Assembly (NCBI GenBank): GCA_910579115.1
Contig: CAJTSO010000011.1
Span: 3,825 to 40,791, forward strand
Length of the DNA: 36,967 nucleotides
Direction of reading: 5' to 3'
Source of the DNA: an uncultured Selenomonadaceae bacterium
GTDB lineage: Bacteria > Bacillota > Negativicutes > Selenomonadales > Selenomonadaceae
Shown: piece after piece, positions 6,206 through 14,692 of the stretch
How positions within the stretch are numbered: position 1 is the first letter of the stretch
How the letters are laid out: the number at the start of each line of letters is the position of its first letter
Notes under the pieces: model-generated
Told to the model about the DNA's origin: nothing
What the model saw: only the letters and a program-made list of their open reading frames with translations
Database searches by the model: none
Made by a program: the position numbers and the translations under genes

Positions 6206-8122
6206 TTGGCGGAAATTATTTTGAAGGATGGCTCACGGCGTCAGGTAGCCGATGGCTCCACTTATCTGGATGTTGTAAAGACCCTTAGTAACAGCCTGGC
6301 CAAGAAGGCGCTGGCGGCAAAGGTCGATGGAAAGACTACCGAGCTGATGGCGGTTGTCAGGGATGGGGCAGAGGTAGATTTTCTGACCTTTGAGGATGCG
6401 GAGGGCCGCCGGGCTCTCCGGCACACCGCTTCTCATGTGATGGCTCAGGCTATCAAGCATCTTTACGGGGATCAGGGGGTTCAGCTGGCCATCGGACCGG
6501 CGGTTGAAAACGGCTTCTACTACGATATCGATATGGAGAAGCGCCTCACTGATGCCGATCTGCGGGACATTGAGAAGGAAATGGAGAGGATCGTAAAGCA
6601 GAATATTCCCCTGGTCCGCAAAGAGGTCAGCCGTGAGGACGCCATCAAAATGTTTGAGGAAAGGGGAGAAGGCTATAAGGTACAGCTGATAAAGGATCTG
6701 CCGGAGGATGCCGTTATTTCCCTCTATGAGCAGGGAGATTTTACTGATCTCTGTGCCGGTCCTCATGTACTGAGTACAGGTAAGGTCAAAGCCTTTAAGC
6801 TTCAGAGTGTAGCCGGCGCCTACTGGCGTGGAAATTCCGGCAATGCTATGCTCCAGCGTGTTTACGGCACTGCCTTTGAGAAAAAAGAGGATTTGGCGGA
6901 GTATCTCCATATGCTGGAGGAGGCGGCCAAGCGTGACCATCGCCGCCTGGGCAGGGAGCTGGATCTTTTCAGTCTGCAGGAGGAGGGCCCCGGTTTTCCC
7001 TTCTTCCATCCCAACGGAATGGTTGTCAGAAACGAGCTCATTAACTACTGGCGTGAAGTACACCGCCGCTTTGGATATCAGGAAATAAAGACCCCGATGA
7101 TTTTGAACCGCCGCCTGTGGGAGCAGTCTGGTCATTGGGATCATTACAAGGATAATATGTACTTCACCGTCATTGACGATGAAGATTATGCGATCAAACC
7201 AATGAACTGTCCCGGCGGGATTCTCGTGTACAAGTCCCAGCCCCACAGCTACCGGGAACTTCCTCTCCGGCTGGGTGAACTGGGTATCGTTCACCGTCAT
7301 GAGCTTTCCGGCGCCCTCCACGGACTTTTCCGGGTCCGCAATTTTACTCAGGACGATGCCCATATCTTCATGACGCCCGATCAGATTGAGAAGGAAATTC
7401 AAGAGACCATCGACCTTTTTGATGAAGTGTATTCTACCTTTGGCCTTACCTACACTGCGGAGCTCAGTACCCGCCCCGAGGACTCCATGGGTTCCGATGA
7501 GATTTGGGAGCAGGCCACGGATGCCCTTCGCAAAGCGATGGAAAATCGCGGTCTGAAGTATATCGTAAATGAAGGTGACGGCGCGTTTTACGGCCCAAAG
7601 ATCGACTTCCATATCCGTGATTCTATCGGCCGCACCTGGCAATGCGGCACGATCCAGCTGGATATGCTCATGCCGGAGAAATTTGACCTTACCTACGTGG
7701 GAGAGGACGGGCAGAAGCACCGTCCGGTTATGATTCATCGCGTAGTGTACGGCAGCATTGAGCGGTTCATCGGAATCCTCATTGAGAATTACGCCGGGGC
7801 TTTCCCGGTATGGATGGCGCCCGTTCAGGTAAAGATCCTGCCCATCACTGACAAATTCCTGGATTATGCCTATGAGCTGAGGAAAAAGCTCTTTGCCGCC
7901 GGGATCCGGGTAGAGGTTGATGCCCGCAACGAGAAGATCGGCTACAAGATTCGCGAGGCACAGGTCAGGAAGGTACCGTATTCACTGGTGGTAGGCCAGC
8001 AGGAGGCCGAAAGCGGGACGGTTAATGTCCGCCGCTATGGTCACATGGACAGTGCCTCGGTCAGCGCGGATGAATTCCTTTCTCAGATCAGGGAAGCTAT
8101 CGCTGACAAGGTACAGAATTAA
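6206..8122 (+). CDS. thrS: Threonyl-tRNA synthetase
   Basis: A 638-residue class II aminoacyl-tRNA synthetase that charges tRNA-Thr in the cytoplasm. The start is TTG 6206, with a strong AAGGAGG (6191-6197) eight bases upstream; the open frame extends to 5984 only through the riboswitch. The order is TGS domain (about residues 1-62), editing/SAD domain with His-Thr-Ala-Ser-His at 73-77, catalytic core with the zinc-binding Met-Asn-Cys-Pro-Gly-Gly and His-Arg-His-Glu stretches, motif 2, motif 3, and the C-terminal anticodon-binding domain. Length is normal. Expression should be controlled by the T-box riboswitch directly upstream, so it rises when tRNA-Thr is uncharged. A non-ATG start with a strong ribosome site is consistent with tight but efficient translation. 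Confidence 0.97.
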   Translation: MAEIILKDGSRRQVADGSTYLDVVKTLSNSLAKKALAAKVDGKTTELMAVVRDGAEVDFLTFEDAEGRRALRHTASHVMAQAIKHLYGDQGVQLAIGPAVENGFYYDIDMEKRLTDADLRDIEKEMERIVKQNIPLVRKEVSREDAIKMFEERGEGYKVQLIKDLPEDAVISLYEQGDFTDLCAGPHVLSTGKVKAFKLQSVAGAYWRGNSGNAMLQRVYGTAFEKKEDLAEYLHMLEEAAKRDHRRLGRELDLFSLQEEGPGFPFFHPNGMVVRNELINYWREVHRRFGYQEIKTPMILNRRLWEQSGHWDHYKDNMYFTVIDDEDYAIKPMNCPGGILVYKSQPHSYRELPLRLGELGIVHRHELSGALHGLFRVRNFTQDDAHIFMTPDQIEKEIQETIDLFDEVYSTFGLTYTAELSTRPEDSMGSDEIWEQATDALRKAMENRGLKYIVNEGDGAFYGPKIDFHIRDSIGRTWQCGTIQLDMLMPEKFDLTYVGEDGQKHRPVMIHRVVYGSIERFIGILIENYAGAFPVWMAPVQVKILPITDKFLDYAYELRKKLFAAGIRVEVDARNEKIGYKIREAQVRKVPYSLVVGQQEAESGTVNVRRYGHMDSASVSADEFLSQIREAIADKVQN

Positions 8123-8212
8123 ATTTACAACTCAATAATGAAATGATAAAATGAAGGCAATGGAATAGTACAACAGTTTCTGTTGCCTTCACTTATTTGT
8201 ACTGCGGGATAT

Positions 8213-8911
8213 ATGAAAAAGGAAATCGAAGACAAGGTAAGGGAAGAATTGGCTGACTGGGAGTATTTGAATAATCTTCCCAGGGAAATGTCCGGATTCA
8301 GCCTTACCCGGTACGAAAACATTTACGATGATTTTTTTGAGTTTCTTTCCTACGAAAACAGGGAGAAGCACCGCCGGCTGGTAATGTATTTCCATCAGGA
8401 AACAATGGAGTACAAGCTAAAGGTTGGTTACGGCCTTACCGAGTTCTGCCGGATAGACTGTATTGCCGCCAGCCGGGATGAGTTTGAGACTCTGCTTCAG
8501 CGGTATCTGGAAGAAATAATCCGGAAAATGGCCGCCGAGAAGGTAGAGAATATCGGCAGTTTTATCCTTAACAAGCATATAATGGACTATGATTTTGGCG
8601 ATTTGCTGCCGGAGGAAATTGAAGGATTCCAGCTTTATATCCGTCCCTCGGCTCCGGTGCCGATTACAAACTTCTCCTACATTATAATTGATTATGAATG
8701 CTTTAAGCTGGAAAGTAATGTAATAATTTACTACAATGTTTTTCGGGATGAATTTTTCGGCGAAGCAAGAATTTGCCGGATTCCCACCATGAGCTACCAG
8801 TTTGATTCCAATACCCTTGAAGGCTTGGCGGAAAAACTGCGGATTCATCTGGCTTCCCGGCTAAAGGCGGTAAAAGAAGCGGCCTTGCAGGAAATCGCAA
8901 AGGGTAAGTGA
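8213..8911 (+). CDS. Uncharacterised protein, about 232 residues
   Basis: I do not recognise this protein. It has a codon usage like its neighbours and an uninterrupted frame, so it is likely real. The ATG at 8213 is chosen because GGGA lies upstream; the frame opens at 8183, where ATT-like or TTG codons would add ten residues. It is rich in acidic and aromatic residues, has no signal peptide or clear membrane segment, and appears soluble. The first 100 residues are helical and charged; the second half contains beta-strand-like stretches rich in isoleucine, tyrosine and phenylalanine. It sits between thrS and trmL on the same strand, with a hairpin but no clear terminator before it, and 18 bases separate it from trmL. 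A link to translation is only positional. Confidence 0.7.
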   Translation: MKKEIEDKVREELADWEYLNNLPREMSGFSLTRYENIYDDFFEFLSYENREKHRRLVMYFHQETMEYKLKVGYGLTEFCRIDCIAASRDEFETLLQRYLEEIIRKMAAEKVENIGSFILNKHIMDYDFGDLLPEEIEGFQLYIRPSAPVPITNFSYIIIDYECFKLESNVIIYYNVFRDEFFGEARICRIPTMSYQFDSNTLEGLAEKLRIHLASRLKAVKEAALQEIAKGK

Positions 8912-8929
8912 TTCTTTTGGAGGATAGCA

Positions 8930-9409
8930 TTGCATATAGTTCTAATAGAGCCGGAAATCCCGGGCAATACCGGAAATATTGCCCGCCTCTGCGCGGCTAC
9001 AGGAATGGAGCTGCACTTGGTGAGGCCGCTGGGTTTTGAGGTATCGGACAGGTATTTGAAGCGGGCAGGACTTGACTACTGGCATTTGGTGAAGATCACC
9101 TACCATGATTGCTTTGCGGAGGTCTTGAGAATGTATCGCGGGCGCAGGTTCTGGTACTGCTCCACCAAGGCGCCCCGCTGCCACAGTGAGGTAAAGTTCT
9201 CTGCCGATGATTTCCTGGTATTCGGGAAAGAAACGAAGGGGATAGATGAGGAAATTCTTCGAGAAAACTGGGAATTCTGCATACGGATACCCATGATGGT
9301 GGGAGCCCGCTCCTTGAATTTGTCCAATTCTGTGGCGGTGGTGTCATACGAAGCCCTGCGTCAGCTTGAATACCCGGAACTGACTACCAAGGGCAGAGAG
9401 AATTTGTAA
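8930..9409 (+). CDS. trmL: tRNA (cytidine/uridine-34 2'-O)-methyltransferase
   Basis: A 159-residue single-domain SPOUT methyltransferase. The start is TTG 8930, with GGAGG six bases upstream. The N-terminus IEPEIPGNTGNIARLCAATG holds the Asn-Thr-Gly-Asn-Ile and Arg of motif 1. The trefoil-knot stretch toward the C-terminus includes FGKETKGID and the segment RSLNLSNSVAVVSYEALRQL, which bind S-adenosylmethionine. Length is normal for TrmL (also called CspR or YibK), which modifies the wobble base of tRNA-Leu isoacceptors in the cytoplasm. It follows the unrecognised gene with an 18-base gap and precedes murB by 53 bases. Confidence 0.93.
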   Translation: MHIVLIEPEIPGNTGNIARLCAATGMELHLVRPLGFEVSDRYLKRAGLDYWHLVKITYHDCFAEVLRMYRGRRFWYCSTKAPRCHSEVKFSADDFLVFGKETKGIDEEILRENWEFCIRIPMMVGARSLNLSNSVAVVSYEALRQLEYPELTTKGRENL

Positions 9410-9462
9410 TAGTTTGTAATGTTGATAGTGGCTGAATACTGATGGCGCTGTAAGGATAGGAT

Positions 9463-10377
9463 ATGAATACAGATTTTGCATGGCGTAAATCGTTAATCGA
9501 TCTGGCGGGAAACCGTGTCCTGCCGGATGAACCTATGTCCCGTCATACAACCTTTCGCATTGGCGGACGGGCTGATGCCTTTTGGACACCGAGGGATACT
9601 TGGGAGCTTGCTGCCGGGCTGAAGCTGTTAAAGGATTTCTGCGTGCCGGTAACTGTATTGGGCAATGGCTCAAATGTTCTGGTGCTGGATAATGGTATCC
9701 GGGGCTGTGTTGTCTCTCTGGGATCGCCCATGGCTGATTTATCTATTGAGGGAACATTACTGACAGTCGGGGCCGGGGCCATCCTCGGCGCTACCGCAAA
9801 CCGGGCGGCGGAGGCAGGACTTACCGGTCTGGAGTTTGCCGTGGGGATCCCCGGGAGTGTCGGCGGCGCCATTTATATGAATGCCGGGGCTTATGGCGGA
9901 GAAATAAAAGATATTACTGAATCGGTGACGGCGTTGATGCCTGATGGGGGGCTGAAGAAATTTACGGCCCCTGATTTTGCTTTTGGCTACCGTCGCAGTG
10001 TCTTTCAGGACAATGGAGCGGTCATAGTATCAGCGGATTTCCGCCTTGCCACGGGAAACAGTGAAAAAAGTTTTCGGAAAATGAGAGATATTCAGGCGAA
10101 ACGCCGGGAGAAGCAGCCCCTTGAGTATCCCTCCGCCGGCAGCACCTTCAAGCGTCCTCCCGGATATTTTGCCGGGGCGCTTATCGATGAGGCCGGATTA
10201 AAGGGCTTTACTGTCGGCGGAGCGCAGGTATCGGAAAAACATGCCGGCTTTGTGATAAATAAGGGGGGTGCTACGGCGGCAGACGTCCTGAAGCTGATGA
10301 AGGCTGTGAGCGACAGAATATACGCGGATCACGGAGTTCCTTTGGAACCGGAAATAAAAATAATCGGTGAAGAATAG
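9463..10377 (+). CDS. murB: UDP-N-acetylenolpyruvoylglucosamine reductase
   Basis: A 304-residue FAD-dependent enzyme that makes UDP-N-acetylmuramate with NADPH, the second step of the muramic acid branch of peptidoglycan synthesis. FAD-binding stretches are present: GNGSNVL (residues 67-73) and the Gly-rich GIPGSVGGAIYMNAGAYGG (128-146). The catalytic set is intact: Arg178 in YRRSVF, Ser227 in PSAGSTFK as proton donor, and Glu296 in EPEIKII. It lacks the extra Tyr loop, as type II MurB proteins of Firmicutes do, and the length fits that class. The ATG at 9463 is preceded by AGGATAGG-type purines. Its stop is six bases before the ribosome site of the next gene, so the two probably share a transcript. 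Confidence 0.95.
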   Translation: MNTDFAWRKSLIDLAGNRVLPDEPMSRHTTFRIGGRADAFWTPRDTWELAAGLKLLKDFCVPVTVLGNGSNVLVLDNGIRGCVVSLGSPMADLSIEGTLLTVGAGAILGATANRAAEAGLTGLEFAVGIPGSVGGAIYMNAGAYGGEIKDITESVTALMPDGGLKKFTAPDFAFGYRRSVFQDNGAVIVSADFRLATGNSEKSFRKMRDIQAKRREKQPLEYPSAGSTFKRPPGYFAGALIDEAGLKGFTVGGAQVSEKHAGFVINKGGATAADVLKLMKAVSDRIYADHGVPLEPEIKIIGEE

Positions 10378-10388
10378 GAGGAATGAAT

Positions 10389-11996
10389 ATGAAAATCGAA
10401 TTCCTTGGAGCAGCCCACACGGTTACTGGCTCCTGCTACCTGGTGCAGTCTCAGGATGCGAATATTCTCATAGACTGCGGTATGTTTCAGGGGGGAAGAG
10501 CCCTGCGGGACAAGAATGGTGAACCATTTCGCTTCACCCCGGCAGATATCGACAAGGTTTTGCTGACTCACGCTCATATCGATCACTGCGGCCTTGTGCC
10601 GAAGTTGTTTGTTGACGGCTATAAGGGAGACATCATTGCTACAAAGGCAACCTGTGATCTTTTGAAGATTATGCTTCCGGATTCGGCTCATATTCAGGAG
10701 GCCGATGCGGAGATGCGTACCAGAAAGGGAGCCCGAGCCGGGGAAGCGCCTGTAAAGCCCATATACACTCTGGCCGATGCTCAGGCGGCATTGGAGCATA
10801 TTTCTCCTGTGGAATATGGCCAGCAAGTTCAGGTGGCAAATAATATTACGGCGGTATTCCATGATGCCGGCCACATAATGGGTTCGGCGATGATAGAGCT
10901 TTTCGTCACGGAAAACGGAGAGACGACCAAGGTATTGTTTTCCGGTGATATCGGCCAGCCTGGTCAGCCGATAATCCGTGACCCGGAACGGATAAAGGGC
11001 GTTGACTACCTGATTTTGGAATCCACCTATGGCGATCGTACTCATCAGATTTATGACAAGGAAGCCGCTTTGGCGGACATCATCAACGACACCATGGACA
11101 GAGGCGGCAATCTGGTAATACCCGCCTTTGCGGTAGGCCGTACCCAGACGATGCTCTACTACATTTACCGGCTGTGGAAGGCAGAAAAGATTGACGATGT
11201 TTCAGTCATCGTGGACAGTCCCATGGCAATTGCCGCTACTCAGGCTTTTGCCCAGAATGTAAAGGAATTTGATGAAGAGTCCAGAGCGATGCTGAGAAAC
11301 GGACGATTGCCGGAGATGCCCCAGATACGCCTCTGCCAGACTGCGGCGGAATCAAAAGCAATAAACAGTGAAGAAAGCTCTGCCATTATCTTGTCCGCCA
11401 GCGGAATGGCTGATGCAGGCAGAATTCTCCATCACTTGAAGCATAATCTTTGGCGGCCTGAATCGACCATTCTTTTCTGCGGCTATCAGGCGGAGGGAAC
11501 CCTTGGCCGCCGTCTTCTTTCCGGGTTGAAGAGAGTAAAGGTCATGGGGGAAGAAATCGCCGTCAAAGCAAAGGTGAAAATGATGGACGGCTTCAGCGCC
11601 CACGGGGATGTGGAGCAGATCATGACCTGGCTCCAAAGCTGTGATAGTCCGAAACCGGCGAAGGTATTTGTGGTTCACGGCGAACCCCAGTCAGCAGAAG
11701 CCATGAAGGAAAGGCTGGAAAACGACTACGGAGTAGAGGCTTACGTGCCTTTCATGGGCGATGTGGTCACTATAGAAGGCCGCAGCTGCACCATACATCC
11801 CTCCAACATCACCGAGGTCAGGGTGGAAGCGGAGCTGGAGGATTTCCTGCGGACCATGGATTCCTACTATCGTCAGGAACGCCGCCGCGTCACCAGGATC
11901 GTCAAGGCAAACCCGCAGATCATGGAGCCGGTCATTCGGGAGATGCAAAAGGGTCTTACCTACATCAAGAAGCTGTTCAACAAATTCGAGAACTGA
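10389..11996 (+). CDS. MBL-fold beta-CASP RNA metallo-hydrolase
   Basis: A 535-residue metallo-beta-lactamase protein of the beta-CASP RNase family. The ATG at 10389 is chosen because AGGAGG lies seven bases upstream; the earlier in-frame ATG at 10383 has no proper spacing. The metal site is THAHIDHCG near residues 60-68, with further metal ligands in HDAGHIMGSAM and the FSGDIGQ stretch. The middle beta-CASP domain includes the His of FSAHGDVEQI and HGEPQSAE near the end, typical of the RMMBL motif. The family acts in RNA processing or decay. A roughly 60-residue C-terminal tail follows the core and looks helical and charged. The substrate cannot be inferred from sequence. A strong bidirectional terminator follows. 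Confidence 0.9.
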   Translation: MKIEFLGAAHTVTGSCYLVQSQDANILIDCGMFQGGRALRDKNGEPFRFTPADIDKVLLTHAHIDHCGLVPKLFVDGYKGDIIATKATCDLLKIMLPDSAHIQEADAEMRTRKGARAGEAPVKPIYTLADAQAALEHISPVEYGQQVQVANNITAVFHDAGHIMGSAMIELFVTENGETTKVLFSGDIGQPGQPIIRDPERIKGVDYLILESTYGDRTHQIYDKEAALADIINDTMDRGGNLVIPAFAVGRTQTMLYYIYRLWKAEKIDDVSVIVDSPMAIAATQAFAQNVKEFDEESRAMLRNGRLPEMPQIRLCQTAAESKAINSEESSAIILSASGMADAGRILHHLKHNLWRPESTILFCGYQAEGTLGRRLLSGLKRVKVMGEEIAVKAKVKMMDGFSAHGDVEQIMTWLQSCDSPKPAKVFVVHGEPQSAEAMKERLENDYGVEAYVPFMGDVVTIEGRSCTIHPSNITEVRVEAELEDFLRTMDSYYRQERRRVTRIVKANPQIMEPVIREMQKGLTYIKKLFNKFEN

Positions 11997-12019
11997 AAAC
12001 GGAAAATATGCACATAAAA

Positions 12020-12061
12020 AGAGGCTGGGGAAAAATGACGACTCATTTTTCCCCAGCCTTT
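12020..12061. terminator. Bidirectional terminator between converging genes
   Basis: A 17-base-pair perfect stem (12022-12038 with 12043-12059), four-base loop, extends with an A-T and G-U pair to 12020/12061. Read on the minus strand it ends in CTTTTT, and on the plus strand in CCTTTC. It lies between the metallo-hydrolase gene and the converging EamA gene and probably ends both transcripts. Confidence 0.85.
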
Positions 12062-12084
12062 CAGCTTGCCGGGAGGTCAGGACG

Positions 12085-12969
12085 TTATGGAAACAATTCA
12101 CAGATCAGCGTGGCTGCAAGAATCATACAGCCGCCAATGGCCTGAGTTATCATGAGGGGCTGCCCCAGGAACAGGGCGGCAAGGGCGATAGCTGACAGAG
12201 GGTCGATATAGCTGAGAAGGGCTGTCGTCTGGGCCGGCAGAACCTCCACTCCGGAGAAGAAAAGATGGAAAGCAATACCGGTATGAAAAATACCGAGGAC
12301 AAGGAGCAGGGAGACGGAGCGCAGATCGAAGACCAGCGGGGAAAAATCGGTGGTAAAAACGGTAAAGGGGGTAACTATCATGGCCCCGACTGCCATCTGA
12401 ACAAAGGTTTTCGCTTGGGGAGCCACCGTTGTTACGCTTTTGTTGAGGAGCATGACAAAGGCGTAGAGCAATCCTCCCAAAAGGGAGCAGGAAACGCCTT
12501 TCAGATTGTCCGGGCCGCTGCCGGAAGCTATCGATTCGTGGATGCCTGACACCAGACCGGTTCCGCAAAGAGCCAGTACAGCGCAAAAAATCTTTATGAG
12601 GGTCAGGCGCTCCTTAAAGAGAAGCGGGGAAAGCACCATCATATAGATGGGCGCCATGTAATAGCAAAGGGTGGCGATGGGAACCGTGGTGTACATATAC
12701 CCATAGAACAGAAGGATCCAATTCAGGCCGACGCAGGCGCCGGCGCAGGCAAGGCGGGGAAGATGCAGCCCGATTTCCCGCCAGTCAGGTTTGAGACCGG
12801 CTTTATGAATGAGTCCAGCAGCAAGTATCGCGCCCGTAATGGCCCGAAAAGACGCAACCACCGGCGGGGGCCAGTTCAGCTTGACGGCAAATATTCCCAT
12901 GGATCCCCAAATGAGCATGGCCGTGATGATTTTGGCAGTGGCTGTATTTACTGAAGGCTTTTTTGACAT
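12085..12969 (-). CDS. EamA-family drug/metabolite transporter
   Basis: A 294-residue inner-membrane protein with two EamA repeats, each about five membrane segments, ten in all. The ATG at 12969 is chosen because AGAGAG lies upstream and the first segment begins near residue 11; the open frame to 13029 adds an uncharged leader and is not needed. The WGSMGIFAVKL stretch at the start and the PIYMMVLSPLLFKERLT stretch at the end of the first repeat are typical of DMT-superfamily exporters (RhaT/YdcZ/EamA group). Substrate is unknown; relatives export amino acids or other metabolites. A TTGTTT-17-TATAAT promoter lies upstream, and the gene is divergent from another member of the same family. Confidence 0.88.
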   Translation of the reverse strand: MSKKPSVNTATAKIITAMLIWGSMGIFAVKLNWPPPVVASFRAITGAILAAGLIHKAGLKPDWREIGLHLPRLACAGACVGLNWILLFYGYMYTTVPIATLCYYMAPIYMMVLSPLLFKERLTLIKIFCAVLALCGTGLVSGIHESIASGSGPDNLKGVSCSLLGGLLYAFVMLLNKSVTTVAPQAKTFVQMAVGAMIVTPFTVFTTDFSPLVFDLRSVSLLLVLGIFHTGIAFHLFFSGVEVLPAQTTALLSYIDPLSAIALAALFLGQPLMITQAIGGCMILAATLICELFP

Positions 12970-13000
12970 AAATAAGCTCTCTTCTAAATAGATTGATGGT

Positions 13001-13029
13001 ATTATAAACGGTTTTACAGGTTGAAACAA
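13001..13029 (-). promoter_or_regulatory. Promoter of the first EamA gene
   Basis: On the minus strand TTGTTT (13024-13029) and perfect TATAAT (13001-13006) are separated by 17 bases, about 32 bases upstream of the start at 12969. It is a good sigma-70-type promoter. Confidence 0.65.
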
Positions 13030-13093
13030 GAAAGGCTGTCAGATATTTTCGCCGTCATAGGGGTAAAAACTGATTGTATTATCGGTTTATTTT

Positions 13094-13114
13094 TGTAGTA
13101 GGGTATGCTACAAT
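13094..13114 (+). promoter_or_regulatory. Extended -10 promoter with overlapping inverted repeat, second EamA gene
   Basis: TGCTACAAT at 13106-13114 is an extended -10, but the -35 region is weak (TTTATT). The inverted repeat TTGTAG (13094-13099) and CTACAA (13108-13113) covers the -10, which could let a regulator block or recruit RNA polymerase. Weak -35 plus palindrome suggests control, but no regulator is known. Confidence 0.5.
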
Positions 13115-13164
13115 CAAAAATTATATTTTGACGAGTGCTTAATTACAGAAGTAAGGGATAGAAC

Positions 13165-14076
13165 ATGGAAGAAAAGCTGATTAACAACAATACTGATGAA
13201 AGCGGCAGTCGTACATACGCCTATAGTATTCTGTTCATGGCCACCTTCTTTTGGGGATTTCAGACTGTGCCGTTAAAATTTTTGCTTCAGGAATGGACAG
13301 CCCAAACCATTACATTCGTAAGGTATTTTTTACTGGGCGGCATGATCCTCAGCTGGCTTTATTATAAGCGGGGAACTGTCATGCCTCCAAGGGAAGTCTG
13401 GAAACCATTATTGGCGATGGCGCTGTGTCTGGTCTTGAATAATATGATTCAGATAGCCGGAATGAAATATACTACCGTTGTAAATGCAACGCTCATATCG
13501 GCGGCAAATCCCGTAAACACAGCGATTTTTTCCTGGCTGCTTTTAAGGGAAAGAATAAGCGGTCTCGCCTGGATTGGAATATTTTTGTCCTTTACCGGAG
13601 TTTTGACCGTGGTGTCCAACGGCGAGCTTTCCGTGGTCACTGAGGCCCGGTTTGGTTTTGGAGATGTGCTCGTATATGTTGGTATATGCTTTTGGAGCCT
13701 TTATGCCGTAAGCACGCCCCAGGTCCTTAAGTATATTTCGGTACCTATGGCGACGGGATGGTCGGCTTTTATTGCCGCCTGGCTTGCCCTTTTCTTTAAT
13801 TTTTTCACCGATCAGATTGGTGTGGTGCCTTTATCCAGGCTCGGGGCCGTATGCTTCTTGTTTGTGCTTATCTGCGGTGGGCTGCTGGCGAATCTCTTTT
13901 GGAACAAGGGCGTGGAGATGGTGGGGCCGGCCGTGGCGGCTATGTTCAGCAACATTCTCCCCATTATAGGAATTATTTCGGGATATTATATCATGGGGGA
14001 CGAAATAACGATATCCAAGGCCATCGGTGCGGCGCTGGTACTTTGCGGGGTCAGGATTGCCACAAAATATACCTGA
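13165..14076 (+). CDS. EamA-family drug/metabolite transporter
   Basis: A 303-residue inner-membrane protein with two EamA repeats and about ten membrane segments. The first repeat opens with FFWGFQTVPLKFLL and contains the AANPVNTAIFSWLLLRERIS segment; the second ends with NILPIIGIISGYYIMGDEI, the typical EamA conclusion. The ATG at 13165 has AAGGGA upstream. It is in the same superfamily as the divergent neighbour but not a close copy, so it is not a recent duplicate. Substrate unknown. About 140 bases separate it from the def block, which has a candidate promoter of its own. Confidence 0.88.
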   Translation: MEEKLINNNTDESGSRTYAYSILFMATFFWGFQTVPLKFLLQEWTAQTITFVRYFLLGGMILSWLYYKRGTVMPPREVWKPLLAMALCLVLNNMIQIAGMKYTTVVNATLISAANPVNTAIFSWLLLRERISGLAWIGIFLSFTGVLTVVSNGELSVVTEARFGFGDVLVYVGICFWSLYAVSTPQVLKYISVPMATGWSAFIAAWLALFFNFFTDQIGVVPLSRLGAVCFLFVLICGGLLANLFWNKGVEMVGPAVAAMFSNILPIIGIISGYYIMGDEITISKAIGAALVLCGVRIATKYT

Positions 14077-14150
14077 GTGAAAACTTAATTCTGCTAAAGG
14101 ATTCGCCGTAAGTCTTTTATTTGATCAATTTTATTGTACGGTCTGCCCAA

Positions 14151-14179
14151 TGGAAAAACTATCGGGATTATGGTAAAAT
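14151..14179 (+). promoter_or_regulatory. Candidate promoter of the def-fmt-rsmB block
   Basis: TGGAAA (14151-14156) and extended -10 TGGTAAAAT (14171-14179) have a 17-base spacer, about 37 bases upstream of def. It would drive the tightly packed genes that run to 18844. Confidence 0.5.
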
Positions 14180-14215
14180 GCTCGTGAAAATAAGAATGGA
14201 GGGTATTTTGCGCTT

Positions 14216-14692
14216 ATGGCAATTCTTGAAGTAATAAAGGCAGGCAATCCGGTGCTGAAACAGGTTGCAAAGCCAGTAAAAAAAGTTGATTCCCGCCTTC
14301 GCCGCCTGATGGACGATATGGCCGAGACAATGTATAAAGCTGACGGGGTTGGACTGGCGGCCCCTCAGATCGGGCAGTCCATCCGCCTGGTGGTCATCGA
14401 TGTGGGGGAGGGGCTGCTTGAGCTCATAAACCCGGTAATTATCAAACGGGAGGGAAAGGTAACCGACTCCGAAGGCTGTCTTTCGGTGCCGGGAATATTT
14501 GGCGACGTTGAGCGGGCAGAGCGGGTGACGGTAGAATATACTACCCGGTTCAACAAGCGCCGCGCGCTGGAAGCGGATGGTCTGCTGGCCCGCTGCATTC
14601 AGCATGAGTGTGATCATTTGGATGGTACACTTTTTATAGACATAGCCGCCAGTCTGAGACAGGAAGCGCCCGGGGAGAGAGAAAATGGCTGA
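14216..14692 (+). CDS. def: Peptide deformylase
   Basis: A 158-residue metalloenzyme that removes the N-formyl group from nascent peptides at the ribosome exit. All three motifs are intact: GVGLAAPQIG (44-53), EGCLSVPG (86-93) with metal ligand Cys88, and QHECDHLDG (129-137) with ligands His130 and His134 and catalytic Glu131. Length is normal. The ATG at 14216 is the only suitable start in frame, but its GGAGGG is about 12 bases away, longer than usual. The gene overlaps fmt by eight bases; pairing of deformylase with formyltransferase is a common conserved arrangement. Confidence 0.96.
   Translation: MAILEVIKAGNPVLKQVAKPVKKVDSRLRRLMDDMAETMYKADGVGLAAPQIGQSIRLVVIDVGEGLLELINPVIIKREGKVTDSEGCLSVPGIFGDVERAERVTVEYTTRFNKRRALEADGLLARCIQHECDHLDGTLFIDIAASLRQEAPGERENG

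Noticed and set aside
6233..7738. Long open frame of 501 codons on the minus strand
   Set aside because: It runs antisense to thrS, whose domains and motifs are complete; the opposite frame is a by-product of codon composition.
8153..8190. Hairpin GAAGGCAA...TTGCCTTC after thrS, considered as a terminator
   Set aside because: The loop is 22 bases and no T run follows, so it is not a convincing terminator; transcription probably continues into the next gene.
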